Below, piece after piece: positions 34,891 to 43,041 of a stretch of DNA of 64,000 nt. Numbering within the stretch: position 1 is the first letter of the stretch; each line of letters begins with the position of its first letter. The position numbers were made by a program, and so were the translations under genes. The notes beneath the pieces are model-generated. The model was not told the DNA's origin. It was given only the letters and a program-made list of their open reading frames with translations, and did not search any database. This stretch comes from Kribbella sandramycini (lineage in GTDB: Bacteria > Actinomycetota > Actinomycetes > Propionibacteriales > Kribbellaceae): the NCBI RefSeq assembly GCF_013131805.1, contig NZ_JABJRC010000009.1, forward strand, positions 310,001 through 374,000, given 5' to 3'.

Positions 34891-35370
34891 GTGTCAAGGC
34901 CTGAGTTGCCTCGGATCGGGGTCAAACCGTTCATCGCGCTGGTCGATCGCGCGAATCGGGCGCTGCAGAACGACATGGTCGAGACGATGCGCCGGTCCGG
35001 TCACCCGGAGGCCAAACACGCCTACAACGGGGTGTTCGCGACGCTGCAGCGGGAGGGGTCGCGGTCGGCCGACATGGCGGTCCGGGCCGGGATGACCCGG
35101 CAGTCGATGGGTGAGGTGATCCGCGAGCTGGTCGCGCTCGGCATCCTCGAGATGGCGCCCGACCCGGAGGACAAACGGGCCAAGATCGTCACCTACACCG
35201 ACCGCGGGTTGGAGGTCGCGGCGAGCGGTTACGACCATCTGCGGGACCTGGAGGAGCGGTTCGCCGCGGAGTTCGGTCCGGCGGAGTATTCCACCGCACG
35301 GCAAGTGTTGGCGCGGGTCGCGGATGTCCTGGAAGAATGGGCGTCCGAGGCGGACCGCGCCTCGGAGTGA
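34891..35370 (+). CDS. MarR family regulator of the thiol operon
   Basis: 159 residues from GTG 34891, immediately after the inverted repeat. Winged helix: ATLQREGSRSADMAVRAGMT, RQSMGEVIRELVALGILEMA and the wing DPEDKRAKIVTYTDRG. Two C-terminal helices follow. Divergent from the gshA-gshB-MAPEG operon; autorepression together with repression of the thiol operon is inferred from the operator position. MarR proteins of this sort often sense electrophiles or oxidants. Confidence 0.88.
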   Translation: MSRPELPRIGVKPFIALVDRANRALQNDMVETMRRSGHPEAKHAYNGVFATLQREGSRSADMAVRAGMTRQSMGEVIRELVALGILEMAPDPEDKRAKIVTYTDRGLEVAASGYDHLRDLEERFAAEFGPAEYSTARQVLARVADVLEEWASEADRASE

Positions 35371-35388
35371 CCCTTGGGGAGGGCCACC

Positions 35389-36015
35389 ATGCGCACTGAC
35401 CGTGTCATTGCCGTCGTCACCGTCGCCATCGGCGTCCTGGGCGCCGTCGCCGCTCAACTCGGCGCAGCGGAAGCGGATCGTACGCTCGCGCTCGCGGCGA
35501 CGACCGCGCTGAGCATCATCTCGATCGGCTTACCGTTCATCGGCGCGCAGATCGGCGTCCGCTACCGGCGGACGGCGGCGCAGCCGGCCTATCGCGAGGC
35601 ATATGTCTGGGCGCTGCTGCTCGGTGCGATCGGGTTGGCCGCGGCGCTGCTGATTGCCGTGCTGATCCCGTCGTCGTCCGGCGACCAATGGCAGTACGCG
35701 CCGGTGATCGTGCTCGGCGCCTTCGTCACCCAGTTGGTCGCGCAGACGACTGGTATCGGTCTCGGCGTCCTCCTCGGGCGGGCGTGGATCGCGGGCGTGC
35801 TGACGATCGTGATTCCGCTCGGTCTGTACTTCGCGCTTCCGGAGTCGGTGCGCGCGTTTTTCGCGCCGTACGCGTCGGCGCAGCTGTGGTGGTCGGGTGA
35901 GTTCGGGCTGGGCGATCTGCTGCCGTTCCTGGTGATGGTCGCGTTGTGGGGGCCGGTTCTGCACTTCGTCGCGTGGTCGCGAACAAAATCCGCGGTAGGA
36001 GCATCCAGTCGTTGA
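35389..36015 (+). CDS. hypothetical multi-pass membrane protein
   Basis: 208 residues from ATG 35389 behind GGGGAGGG. About six hydrophobic helices (VIAVVTVAIGVLGAVAAQL, ALSIISIGLPFIGAQIGV, WALLLGAIGLAAALLIAVLI, VIVLGAFVTQLVAQTTGIGL, and two further). No family recognised and no charged catalytic pattern. It follows the MarR gene by 18 nt on the same strand and may be cotranscribed with it. Confidence 0.72.
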   Translation: MRTDRVIAVVTVAIGVLGAVAAQLGAAEADRTLALAATTALSIISIGLPFIGAQIGVRYRRTAAQPAYREAYVWALLLGAIGLAAALLIAVLIPSSSGDQWQYAPVIVLGAFVTQLVAQTTGIGLGVLLGRAWIAGVLTIVIPLGLYFALPESVRAFFAPYASAQLWWSGEFGLGDLLPFLVMVALWGPVLHFVAWSRTKSAVGASSR

Positions 36016-36042
36016 CGTAATTCCAACGACTTGGAGGAGCTC

Positions 36043-37122
36043 GTGGTTCAGCTGGTGAGGCGTCGCAGTGGGCGGATGGCGTTCGGAGCCGGGGCGGTGG
36101 GGCTGCTCACGGCGTCCGCGCTGACCGCCCAAGCCACGCCGGCCGCTCTGCAGTGGCAGGACGTTCCGGTGAATCAGGCCTCGGTGATGATCGACGACGT
36201 CGATGCGACCTGGGCGGTCGGCGCGACGGGTGAGAGTGAGCAGAAGGCAGTGGTGCTCCGCCTCGACGCCGGTCGATGGAAGCCGGTCGCGCATCCGGTG
36301 AAGACGAACGCGTCGCTGCACGCGGTCGCGGTCGGCGGCCCGAAGAACGTGTGGGCGGTCGGTGACGACAACAGCGTTGCGGGGCAGCCGAAACCGCTCG
36401 TGCTGCGCTTCGACGGCACCCGCTGGAAGGTCGTCCCCGCCCCGGCGGTGCCGACCGGCTCGCTGAGCAGTGTCGCGATCGGGCCGGACGGCGTCCCGTG
36501 GGTCTCCGGCTGGGCGGAGGTCGCCGGGCGGGAGCACGCGACGGCGTACCGGTTCGTCGGCGGTAAATGGCAGCCGCTGATCAAGGGCCTGGAGGGCTCG
36601 ATCAACGGCAACACCCTCGCCGTCGTCGGCCCGAACGACGCCTGGCTCGGCCTCAACGCCGGCCTCGCGCGCTTCGACGGCAAAGCCTGGAAGCTGGTCG
36701 CCGACCTCCCGACCGACGGCAGCAAGATCCCGACCGGCCTCGCCGTCGCCGGCCCGAAGGACATCTGGCTCGTCGGCGTCGACCACACCGCCCGCGAACG
36801 GCGCCTCGCCATGCACTACGACGGCGCCCGCTGGACGAACGTCCCCGTCCCGGCCGGCTGGGCCCAGCTGTACGACGTTGCCCTGCACAACAATCGGCCC
36901 GTGGCCGTCGGCGAGCACTTCATCGACGAAGGCGACTACACCCGCAACCAGCCCGACGTCCTCACCTACAACGGCAAAGCCTTCGTCGCCGCCCCCGCCC
37001 CGAAGACCCCTCTCGGCGTCCTCACCGGCGTAACCGTCACCAACAATCAACTCCTGACCGTAGGCACCGCCCAAGACGACTTCACCACCCCCTACAAGGG
37101 CCTCTCAGCCATCACGCGATGA
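36043..37122 (+). CDS. secreted beta-propeller-like protein
   Basis: 359 residues from GTG 36043 behind GGAGGAG. Twin-Arg-like start (VRRRSGRMAFGAGAVGLLTASALTAQATPA) suggests export. The mature part has about six repeats of roughly 50 residues containing a Trp-x-Val core and GPKNVWAVG/GPNDAWLG/GPKDIWLVG strand pairs alternating with RFDGTRWK/RFDGKAWK/HYDGARWT, as in beta-propellers of the WD40/kelch type. Function unknown. Its last 11 nt overlap the decayed diguanylate cyclase on the other strand. Confidence 0.75.
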   Translation: MVQLVRRRSGRMAFGAGAVGLLTASALTAQATPAALQWQDVPVNQASVMIDDVDATWAVGATGESEQKAVVLRLDAGRWKPVAHPVKTNASLHAVAVGGPKNVWAVGDDNSVAGQPKPLVLRFDGTRWKVVPAPAVPTGSLSSVAIGPDGVPWVSGWAEVAGREHATAYRFVGGKWQPLIKGLEGSINGNTLAVVGPNDAWLGLNAGLARFDGKAWKLVADLPTDGSKIPTGLAVAGPKDIWLVGVDHTARERRLAMHYDGARWTNVPVPAGWAQLYDVALHNNRPVAVGEHFIDEGDYTRNQPDVLTYNGKAFVAAPAPKTPLGVLTGVTVTNNQLLTVGTAQDDFTTPYKGLSAITR

Positions 37123-37757
37123 CGACGCGGTTCCGGCCGCTGTTCTTGGCCTGGTAAGTCGCGGTATCGGCCGCCAGCAGTACGGCGTCCAGCGTGTCGC
37201 CGTGGTTCGGGTACCCGCCCGTGCCCACCGAGCAGGTCAGATTCGTCAACTGGGCCTTGCCATTCGGGGTGTCCACCTCGATGGCAAGGCCCTCGACCCG
37301 CCGCCGGATCCGCTCCGCGATCACGGCCGCGTCGGTGACCGGCGTCCGGCGGCAGGAGGACGGCAAACTCTTCGCCGCCCAGCCTGCCGAGTAGATCGTT
37401 GACCCGCTTGAAGTGATCGAGGTCGATGTAGAGCACGCTGAGCTCGGCGCCGCGTTGCAACTGCTTGGCCGCCGTTTCGTGCCAGAACAGCGTATTGGCC
37501 AGACCAGTGAACCCCGGTGGGTACCCGGGGTACTGGACCGGTGTCAGAGTCGCCAGGCACAGTGCGCCGGCAGCGGCGGCCAAGATCAGGGTGCAGATCG
37601 AGAACACCCGCCGATGGGCCGGGACCTTGCGCAGCCTGAACGTCGCATGCACCGAGGTGAGGACGACCAGCGATGCCACCAACGGCGGCGGAAGCGTGAT
37701 CACCCCGGCGAAGATCCACAGACTCCGCCCGAGCCCCATCGCTCTGCCGCCGCCCAC
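37112..37757 (-). pseudogene. decayed diguanylate cyclase (GGDEF) gene
   Basis: N-terminal membrane helices (LWIFAGVITLPPPLVASLVVL, FSICTLILAAAAGALCLATL) are followed directly by GGDEF-domain pieces: GLANTLFWHETA, VLYIDLDHFKRVND, then LLGRLGGEEFAVLLPPD. The ~30 residues normally between HFKRVND and RLGGEEF are missing, and the LTGLAN entry is also fused abruptly to the membrane part. Near 37343 the frame breaks; the next frame continues perfectly as TPVTDAAVIAERIRRRVEG to GRNRVVIA, so loss of one base (GAC-CG from GAC-ACG) is a simple explanation. Active diguanylate cyclase is unlikely. Confidence 0.75.
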
Positions 37758-38092
37758 CCATCACCCCAAGCTACGACCCGAACCCGCTCCGCACGCCCGA
37801 TGGCCGCTTCCTGCCGCGTCTCACCTTCGGTACCGACGAACGGGTAGTGGTGGGCCGTCAGGCCGTTGGTCGCGCCCAGCGAACCGGTCGGGAGGTGACT
37901 ACTACCCGTCGCTCGGTTCGTCGGGTTCGGGCGGGGGCTCCTCGTGGACGGGGCCGGAGGGGGAGAGCCAGGAGCGGGAGAGGGCGAGGGCTGCTTCGAG
38001 CAGCGACGGTCGCTCCATCGTGTGCCTCCCCGGCGTCGGCTCCTATTCGTAGCGGATGCCGCCGGGGTTCGGCGGGCGGTGGCAGCAAATGG
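37758..38092. other. 335-nt spacer without a confident gene
   Basis: Lies between the decayed GGDEF gene and the ArsR-type gene. The left part is C-rich and the right part G-rich on the + strand (switch about 37850-37930). The only candidate gene is a 38-codon minus-strand frame (see 37902-38018). No terminator hairpin or tRNA is visible. Confidence 0.5.
37902..38018 (-). CDS. possible small protein, 38 residues
   Basis: ATG 38018 preceded by GGAGGC; encodes MERPSLLEAALALSRSWL followed by an acidic Pro/Glu-rich tail ending DEPSDG. Codon third positions are mostly G/C as in real genes here, but the length is short and no homologue is recognised. It could be a true small protein or a leftover of the decayed region. 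Confidence 0.25.
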   Translation of the reverse strand: MERPSLLEAALALSRSWLSPSGPVHEEPPPEPDEPSDG

Positions 38093-38668
38093 TCACGCGG
38101 TCGGTGGGGGGAGGGTGGGGTAGTCGAGGATGGGGTAGAGGCCGACGGTGAAGCCGTAGGTGGTGTCGCCGGCTCGGGGGAGCTGGTCGAAGGTGTGGAT
38201 CAGGTGGTCTACGGCTTGCCAGAACTCGGCGGCGCGCTCTTCGGGGATGCGGGCGTGCCGGATGAAGGAGCGGAGTTGGCCGGCGTCGTACGCGGTGCGG
38301 GATTCTTCGGCGGCGACTTCGAAGTCGTTGAAGTCGGGAGGGAGTGGGACGCCGTTGGCCTGGCGGCCGAGGCCGACGAAGAACATCCGGGCGGCGCGGC
38401 CGTAGAAGCGCTCCTCGATGGCGCGGACCTTGCGGGTCCGGACGATCCGCAGGATGCCGGCGTCCGCGAGCACCTTGACGTGGTGGGCCACCGTGCTCTT
38501 CGGGCGTTTGACCGCGGTGGCCAGTTCGGTGACGGTCGCGGCGCGTTCGTGCAGGAGGCCGAGGATCGTCGTCCGCAGTGGATCGCTGATCGCGCGGACC
38601 TGCTCGGCGGTGGTCAGTTCGAGCGTCTCGGCGAGCTCGTAGTCGGGCACCGGGCTGTTGCCTGTCAC
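38093..38668 (-). CDS. ArsR-type winged-helix regulator
   Basis: 191 residues from GTG 38668; ATG 38686 is an alternative but would lie within the operator. Winged helix near residues 25-95: EQVRAISDPLRTTILGLLHE, ATVTELATAVKRPKSTVAHH and VKVLADAGILRIVRTRKVRA, typical of ArsR/HTH_20. The C-terminal half (YGRAARMFFVGLGRQANG...) is a helical sensor region without metal-binding Cys clusters. Divergent from the dienelactone-hydrolase-like gene, with TCGAACA/TGTTCGA arms in the gap. Confidence 0.85.
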   Translation of the reverse strand: MTGNSPVPDYELAETLELTTAEQVRAISDPLRTTILGLLHERAATVTELATAVKRPKSTVAHHVKVLADAGILRIVRTRKVRAIEERFYGRAARMFFVGLGRQANGVPLPPDFNDFEVAAEESRTAYDAGQLRSFIRHARIPEERAAEFWQAVDHLIHTFDQLPRAGDTTYGFTVGLYPILDYPTLPPPTA

Positions 38669-38670
38669 AG

Positions 38671-38700
38671 TCGAACATACTAACATCGCCGATTGTTCGA
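38671..38700. promoter_or_regulatory. operator-like inverted repeat TCGAACA/TGTTCGA
   Basis: Seven-base arms at 38671-38677 and 38694-38700 with a 16-nt spacer between the divergent ArsR-type and hydrolase genes. TATGTT on the minus strand, overlapping the left arm, is a possible -10 for the regulator. Binding by the regulator is inferred. Confidence 0.5.
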
Positions 38701-38725
38701 GATATTTGGATCATTGGAGCGCATC

Positions 38726-39295
38726 GTGACCGAGATTGTGCTGTTTCACCACGCCCAGGGCCTGACCGACGGCGTGCTGGCGTTCGCCGAACAGCTCCGG
38801 CAGGCCGGGCACACCGTCCACACGCCCGACCAGTACGAAGGCAACACGTACGCCACCCTCGAAGAAGGCATCGGCTACGCCCAGGAGACCGGGTTCGGCA
38901 CGCTGCTCGAGCGCGCGCTGAAGGCGGCCGAGGGGTATCCGAGCGAGGTGGTGTACGCCGGTTTCTCGCTCGGCGTCATGCCGGCCCAGCAGCTCACCCA
39001 GACCCGGCCCGGCGCTCGCGGCGGCCTGTTCTACTACTCGGTCCTGCCGTACACCGAGTTCGGCGAGACGTGGCCGCAGGGCGTGCCCGCGCAGATCCAC
39101 GCCAAGGAGGAGGACGAGTTCTACCTCGAGGACGCCGAGGGCGCGCAGCAGTTGATCGCCGCCACCGACGACGTCGAGCTGTTCCTCTACCCGGGTAAGG
39201 AGCACCTGTTCGCGGACTCGTCGCTGCCGTCGTACGACGAAGCGGCCGCGCAGCTGCTCCTCACCCGCTCGCTCACCTTCCTCGAACGCCTTTGA
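38726..39295 (+). CDS. dienelactone hydrolase family protein
   Basis: 189 residues from GTG 38726 behind TTGGAG. Small alpha/beta hydrolase: IVLFHHAQGLTDGVLAFAEQ at the start, nucleophile elbow YAGFSLGVMPAQQ (Ser in place of the usual DLH Cys), PAQIHAKEEDEFY before the acid residue, and YPGKEHLFAD with the catalytic His. Substrate unknown. Divergent from an ArsR-type regulator that probably controls it. The stop-codon region is tandemly duplicated (39281-39320). Confidence 0.83.
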   Translation: MTEIVLFHHAQGLTDGVLAFAEQLRQAGHTVHTPDQYEGNTYATLEEGIGYAQETGFGTLLERALKAAEGYPSEVVYAGFSLGVMPAQQLTQTRPGARGGLFYYSVLPYTEFGETWPQGVPAQIHAKEEDEFYLEDAEGAQQLIAATDDVELFLYPGKEHLFADSSLPSYDEAAAQLLLTRSLTFLERL

Positions 39296-39320
39296 GGCAG
39301 TCTCGAACGCCTTTAGGGCA
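39281..39320. repeat. 21-bp tandem duplication across a stop codon
   Basis: CTCGAACGCCTTTGAGGCA (39281-39299) recurs as CTCGAACGCCTTTAGGGCA (39302-39320), one substitution, period 21. The first copy encodes the end of the hydrolase (LERL-stop); the second forms the end of the convergent aldo/keto reductase, whose stop lies in it. Confidence 0.85.
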
Positions 39321-40236
39321 ACGTGTTCCCGGCGGCCGTGTAGAGCCGGTACCACTCCTCGCGGCTGAGCCGGATTGCCGCGCCCGCAGCGGCGTCCTGC
39401 ACTCGGCTCGGGGTGGTGGTGCCGATGACGATCTGCATCTGCGCCGGGTGCCGGGCCAGCCAGGCGATGGCGATCGCGTCGGCGCTGGTGCTGTGCGCGT
39501 TGGCGATCTCGTCGAGTGCGTCGTTCAGCGCGGGGTAGTTCGTGCGGTCGCCGATGAAGACGCCGGACGCCGGACTCTGCACCGAACCCCAGGTCTGGAG
39601 GGTGATGTTGTTCAGCCGGCTGTAGTCGAGGATGCCGAGATCGCGGTCGGCCGACTGCTCCAGGCCCATGATGTTCGCGGCCAGGCCCTGCGCGACCAGG
39701 GCGGCGTTCGCGATGCTGAACTGGAGCTGGTTCGCAATCAGCGGCTGGCGGACCGACTTCCTCAGCAGCTCGATCTGCCCGGGCGTGTGGTTCGAGACGC
39801 CGAACGCGCGGACCTTGCCCTTGCTGTGCAGCTCGTCGAACGCCGCCGCGACCTCGTCCGGCTCGACGAGCGTGTCGGGGCGGTGGATCAGCAGGACGTC
39901 GAGGTACTCGGTCCGGAGGGCGGCCAGCGACTGGTCGACGCTGGACAGGATGTGCTCGCGGGAGGAATCGAAGAAGCCGGACCGGATCCCGACCTTCGAC
40001 TGCAACAGGATCTGGTCCCGCTCCGCGGCCGGGACCGGCGCGGCATCGCCGTACCGCTGCTCGCAGCCGTGCGGACCGCCGTAGATGTCCGCGTGGTCGA
40101 ACATCGTCACGCCGGCCTCGCGCGCGGTCCCGACCAGGGTGCGGATCTCGGCGTCGGTCTTCTCCTTGATTCGCATCAGCCCGAGTATCACGCGCGATGC
40201 CGTCGTTTCACTGCTGCCCAACTCGACCGTCGTCAT
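39313..40236 (-). CDS. aldo/keto reductase
   Basis: 307 residues. (beta/alpha)8 barrel of the AKR family, with tetrad candidates Asp and Tyr in MFDHADIYGG, Lys in LLQSKVGI and His in DVLLIHRPD. NADP-binding C-terminal end: IVIGTTTPSRVQDAA. It resembles YdhF-type oxidoreductases. ATG 40236 has TAGCGT 7 nt upstream and no ribosome site. Likely reduces aldehydes or ketones with NADPH; substrate unknown. Confidence 0.9.
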   Translation of the reverse strand: MTTVELGSSETTASRVILGLMRIKEKTDAEIRTLVGTAREAGVTMFDHADIYGGPHGCEQRYGDAAPVPAAERDQILLQSKVGIRSGFFDSSREHILSSVDQSLAALRTEYLDVLLIHRPDTLVEPDEVAAAFDELHSKGKVRAFGVSNHTPGQIELLRKSVRQPLIANQLQFSIANAALVAQGLAANIMGLEQSADRDLGILDYSRLNNITLQTWGSVQSPASGVFIGDRTNYPALNDALDEIANAHSTSADAIAIAWLARHPAQMQIVIGTTTPSRVQDAAAGAAIRLSREEWYRLYTAAGNTLP

Positions 40237-40243
40237 ACGACCG

Positions 40244-40249
40244 ACGCTA
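40244..40249 (-). promoter_or_regulatory. candidate leaderless -10 box of aldo/keto reductase gene
   Basis: TAGCGT on the minus strand, 7 nt before ATG 40236. Confidence 0.4.
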
Positions 40250-40251
40250 GC

Positions 40252-41688
40252 TCACGCGGTTGCCTGGACCACGGCGGCCGGGGCCTCGACCGGCGTCCGG
40301 CGGGTCGGAATGCAGGCTGCGACTGCCAGCGCGAGCAGTGCGGCGCCGGCTCCGATGGCCAGGACGACGCGGAACCCGTTCTGCGAGGGGAGCGCGTAGC
40401 CGCCGAGGTTGATGGTGAGTTGGGCCAGGACGGTGCCGGCGACCGCGCTGGACACCGACGTGCCGATCGAACGCATCAGTGTGTTGAAGCTGTTCGCGGC
40501 GGCCGTCTCCGAGACCGGTACGGCAGCCATGATCAGCGCGGGCATGGCGCCGTAGGCGAGACCGATGCCGGCGCCGATCAGCAGTGAGACGAGCACCAGC
40601 TCCCACACCGAGCCCATCAGCGCGATGCCGACGCCGTACCCCGCCGCCACGACGACTGCGCCGAGCATCAGCGTGACCTTCGGGCCGCGCGCCTTCGAGA
40701 GCTTGGCCGAGAGCGGCGCCGCGACCAGCATGATCAGACCCGACGGGCCCATCACCAGACCGGCGCCGAGCATCGACTGGCCGAGCCCGAATCCGGTTGC
40801 CTTCGGCATCTGCAGCAGTTGGGGCAGGACCAGTGACATCGCGAACATGGCGAATCCGAAGACGAGGGAGGCGGCGTTCGTCAGCAGGACCTGCGGGCGG
40901 GCCGTCGTCCGGAGATCGACGAGCGGCTCCGGCGTCCGCCGCTCCCACCAGCCCCAGGCCAGGACGGCGACGACGGCGAGGGCGAACAGGCCGAGCGTCC
41001 GGCTGCTCGTCCAGCCCCACTTGGCGCCCTGGGAGATTGCCAAGAGCAACGAAACCAGGCCGACCGAGAGGCCGATCCCGCCGAGGACGTCGAAGCGGCC
41101 GCCGGAGCGGACCGACGATTCGGGTACGAAGCGCACGACGAGGCCGAAGACGACCAGGCCGAGCGCGGCGGAGACCCAGAACAGCGTGTGCCAGCTGGCG
41201 TACTCGGCCAGCAGGGCGGACGCCGGGAGGCCCAGCGCGCCGCCGACGCCGAGGGAGGCGCTCATCTGCGCGGTCGCGGTGCCGAGCCGCTCACTGGGCA
41301 GTTCGTCGCGCATGATGCTGATCCCGAGCGGGATCACGCCGGAGGCCATCCCCTGCAGGGCGCGGCCGGCGATCATCGGCAGCAGTGAGCTGCTCAGCGC
41401 GGCGACGACCGAGCCCGCGACCATCAGGCCGATGCTGATCAGCAGCATCCGGCGCTTGCCGTACATGTCGCCGAGGCGGCCCATGATCGGGGTCGCGACC
41501 GCGGCGGCGAGCAGGGTGGCCGTGATCACCCAGGCGGTATCGCCGGCGGCGGCGTGCAGCAATCGCGGCAGCTCGGGGATCAGGGGAATCACCAGGGTCT
41601 GCATGAGCGCGACCGTGATGCCGGCCGCGGCGAGCACCGGGACGACGGCGCCGGCGCGCACTGCGGGTTCGGCGGGGACAGCGGACAT
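40252..41688 (-). CDS. MFS exporter, DHA2-type
   Basis: 478 residues, about 14 helices. ATG 41688 follows GGAGGCG. Motif A is GRLGDMYGKRRMLLIS; helix 1 reads MQTLVIPLIPELPRLL and is followed by TAWVITATLLAAAVATPIMG; GAGLVMGPSGLIM and PALIMAAVPVSETAAANSFN are further family features. Proton-coupled efflux of small molecules. Divergent from the P450 cluster across a 22-bp TetR-like operator, so it may export a substrate or product of those enzymes. Confidence 0.9.
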   Translation of the reverse strand: MSAVPAEPAVRAGAVVPVLAAAGITVALMQTLVIPLIPELPRLLHAAAGDTAWVITATLLAAAVATPIMGRLGDMYGKRRMLLISIGLMVAGSVVAALSSSLLPMIAGRALQGMASGVIPLGISIMRDELPSERLGTATAQMSASLGVGGALGLPASALLAEYASWHTLFWVSAALGLVVFGLVVRFVPESSVRSGGRFDVLGGIGLSVGLVSLLLAISQGAKWGWTSSRTLGLFALAVVAVLAWGWWERRTPEPLVDLRTTARPQVLLTNAASLVFGFAMFAMSLVLPQLLQMPKATGFGLGQSMLGAGLVMGPSGLIMLVAAPLSAKLSKARGPKVTLMLGAVVVAAGYGVGIALMGSVWELVLVSLLIGAGIGLAYGAMPALIMAAVPVSETAAANSFNTLMRSIGTSVSSAVAGTVLAQLTINLGGYALPSQNGFRVVLAIGAGAALLALAVAACIPTRRTPVEAPAAVVQATA

Positions 41689-41740
41689 CGAACGCCTCCG
41701 GGAGAACGATCGGAAGATAGTTGGTTTCTGCAACCATAGA

Positions 41741-41762
41741 TTAAGTCAGGCAGTTGACTTAA
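41741..41762. promoter_or_regulatory. TetR-type operator between MFS and P450 operon
   Basis: Perfect 8-bp arms TTAAGTCA (41741-41748) and TGACTTAA (41755-41762), 6-nt spacer, in an AT-rich spot of the 126-nt divergent gap. A second dyad TGGTT-TCTGC-AACCA lies just upstream (41722-41736). The TetR gene at 43041 is the likely binder. Confidence 0.7.
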
Positions 41763-41814
41763 ACAAGATCGCGAGGCAAGGTGGGAAGCGAGATCAACGC
41801 GGAGGTGATGTCTC

Positions 41815-43041
41815 GTGACCCAGAGTGAGCCGATCGAGCGTGCGCTGGACTACCCGATGCCCCCGATAGATGCGATCGAGCCGCCGCCCGAGTGGGCCGA
41901 GCTGCGGCAGCAGTGCCCGGTCGCCCACGTCCGGCTGCCGAGCGGTGATCAGGCGACGCTGCTGACCCGGTACGGCGACGTCCGGCAGCTCATCGCGGAT
42001 CCGCGGTTCGGGCGGACGGCCGAGGAGGAGGGCGGCGCGCGGATCGGCGCGGAGGGCGCGAGCACGATCTTCGACCGGCGGGACGAGCCGTCGCCGATCC
42101 CGCAGTCCGGAGCGGGACATCAGCGGTGGCGGCGGATGCTGACGAAGTGGTTCACCGCCAAGCGGATGGCCGCGCTCCGGCCGCGGATCGAGGCGATGGC
42201 GTCGCAGCTGGTCGACGAGATGGTGGCTCATGGGGCGCCGGCTGATCTGAAGGCCGGGCTGGGGTATCCGCTGCCGGTCTGGGTGATCTGCGATCTGCTC
42301 GGCGTACCGGATTCGGATCGGGACCGGTTCGCGTACTGGTCGGACACGTTCCTCAGCCTGAGCCGGTATCAGCAGGCGGAGATCGATGCCGCGCAGGCCG
42401 AGTTGACGGCGTACATGGCTGGGCATGTCGAGGCGAAGCGGCTGGCGCCGGGGGAGGATCTGCTCAGCGATCTGATCACCGGGGCGGATGCCGCGGGGGC
42501 GAAGCTGGGCACCGAGGCGTTGGTTGCCACAGGCAAGGGATTGTTGATCGCGGGACACGAGACCACGACCAACATGATCGGCAAGATGATGGCGATGCTG
42601 CTGTCGGACCGGTCGGCCTGGGAGCAGCTGGTCGCCGATCCCGCGCTGATCCGGACGGCGGTCGAGGAGATCCTGCGGTACGACGCCAACCCCGGCTTCG
42701 GGTTGACGCGATACCTGACCGAGGATGTCGAGCTGCCGAGCGGCGTCCTGCCGGCCGGGACGACGGCGGTCTGCAGTATGGCGGCCGCGAATCGGGACGA
42801 CGGCGTATTCGCGGACGCGGAGTCGCTCGACCTGACGCGGAGTCCGAACGTGCACATCACCTTCGGCGCCGGGCCGAAGTCCTGCGTCGGGCAGTCGCTG
42901 GCGCGGACGGAGCTGCAGGTCGTGCTCGAAGTGCTCGTACGCCGGTTGCCCGGGCTCGCGCTCGCCGTACCCTCGGCTCGGTTGCGACCGGTGGAAGGGC
43001 TGCTGGTCGGCGGTCTGCAGGAAGTGCCGGTGGTGTGGTGA
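41815..43041 (+). CDS. cytochrome P450 (first of two)
   Basis: 408 residues from GTG 41815 behind GGAGGTGATG. P450 landmarks: oxygen-binding I helix LLIAGHETTTNMIGK (~245), ExxR in AVEEILRYD (~285), and heme loop FGAGPKSCVGQSLAR with the Cys thiolate near 358. Soluble bacterial type resembling CYP105-like enzymes; needs a ferredoxin and reductase, both encoded just downstream. The stop overlaps the TetR start (TGATG). Substrate unknown. Confidence 0.93.
   Translation: MTQSEPIERALDYPMPPIDAIEPPPEWAELRQQCPVAHVRLPSGDQATLLTRYGDVRQLIADPRFGRTAEEEGGARIGAEGASTIFDRRDEPSPIPQSGAGHQRWRRMLTKWFTAKRMAALRPRIEAMASQLVDEMVAHGAPADLKAGLGYPLPVWVICDLLGVPDSDRDRFAYWSDTFLSLSRYQQAEIDAAQAELTAYMAGHVEAKRLAPGEDLLSDLITGADAAGAKLGTEALVATGKGLLIAGHETTTNMIGKMMAMLLSDRSAWEQLVADPALIRTAVEEILRYDANPGFGLTRYLTEDVELPSGVLPAGTTAVCSMAAANRDDGVFADAESLDLTRSPNVHITFGAGPKSCVGQSLARTELQVVLEVLVRRLPGLALAVPSARLRPVEGLLVGGLQEVPVVW

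Noticed and set aside
36031..36042. TTG start at 36031 for the beta-propeller-like gene
   Set aside because: These bases are the ribosome site (GGAGGAG) for GTG 36043.
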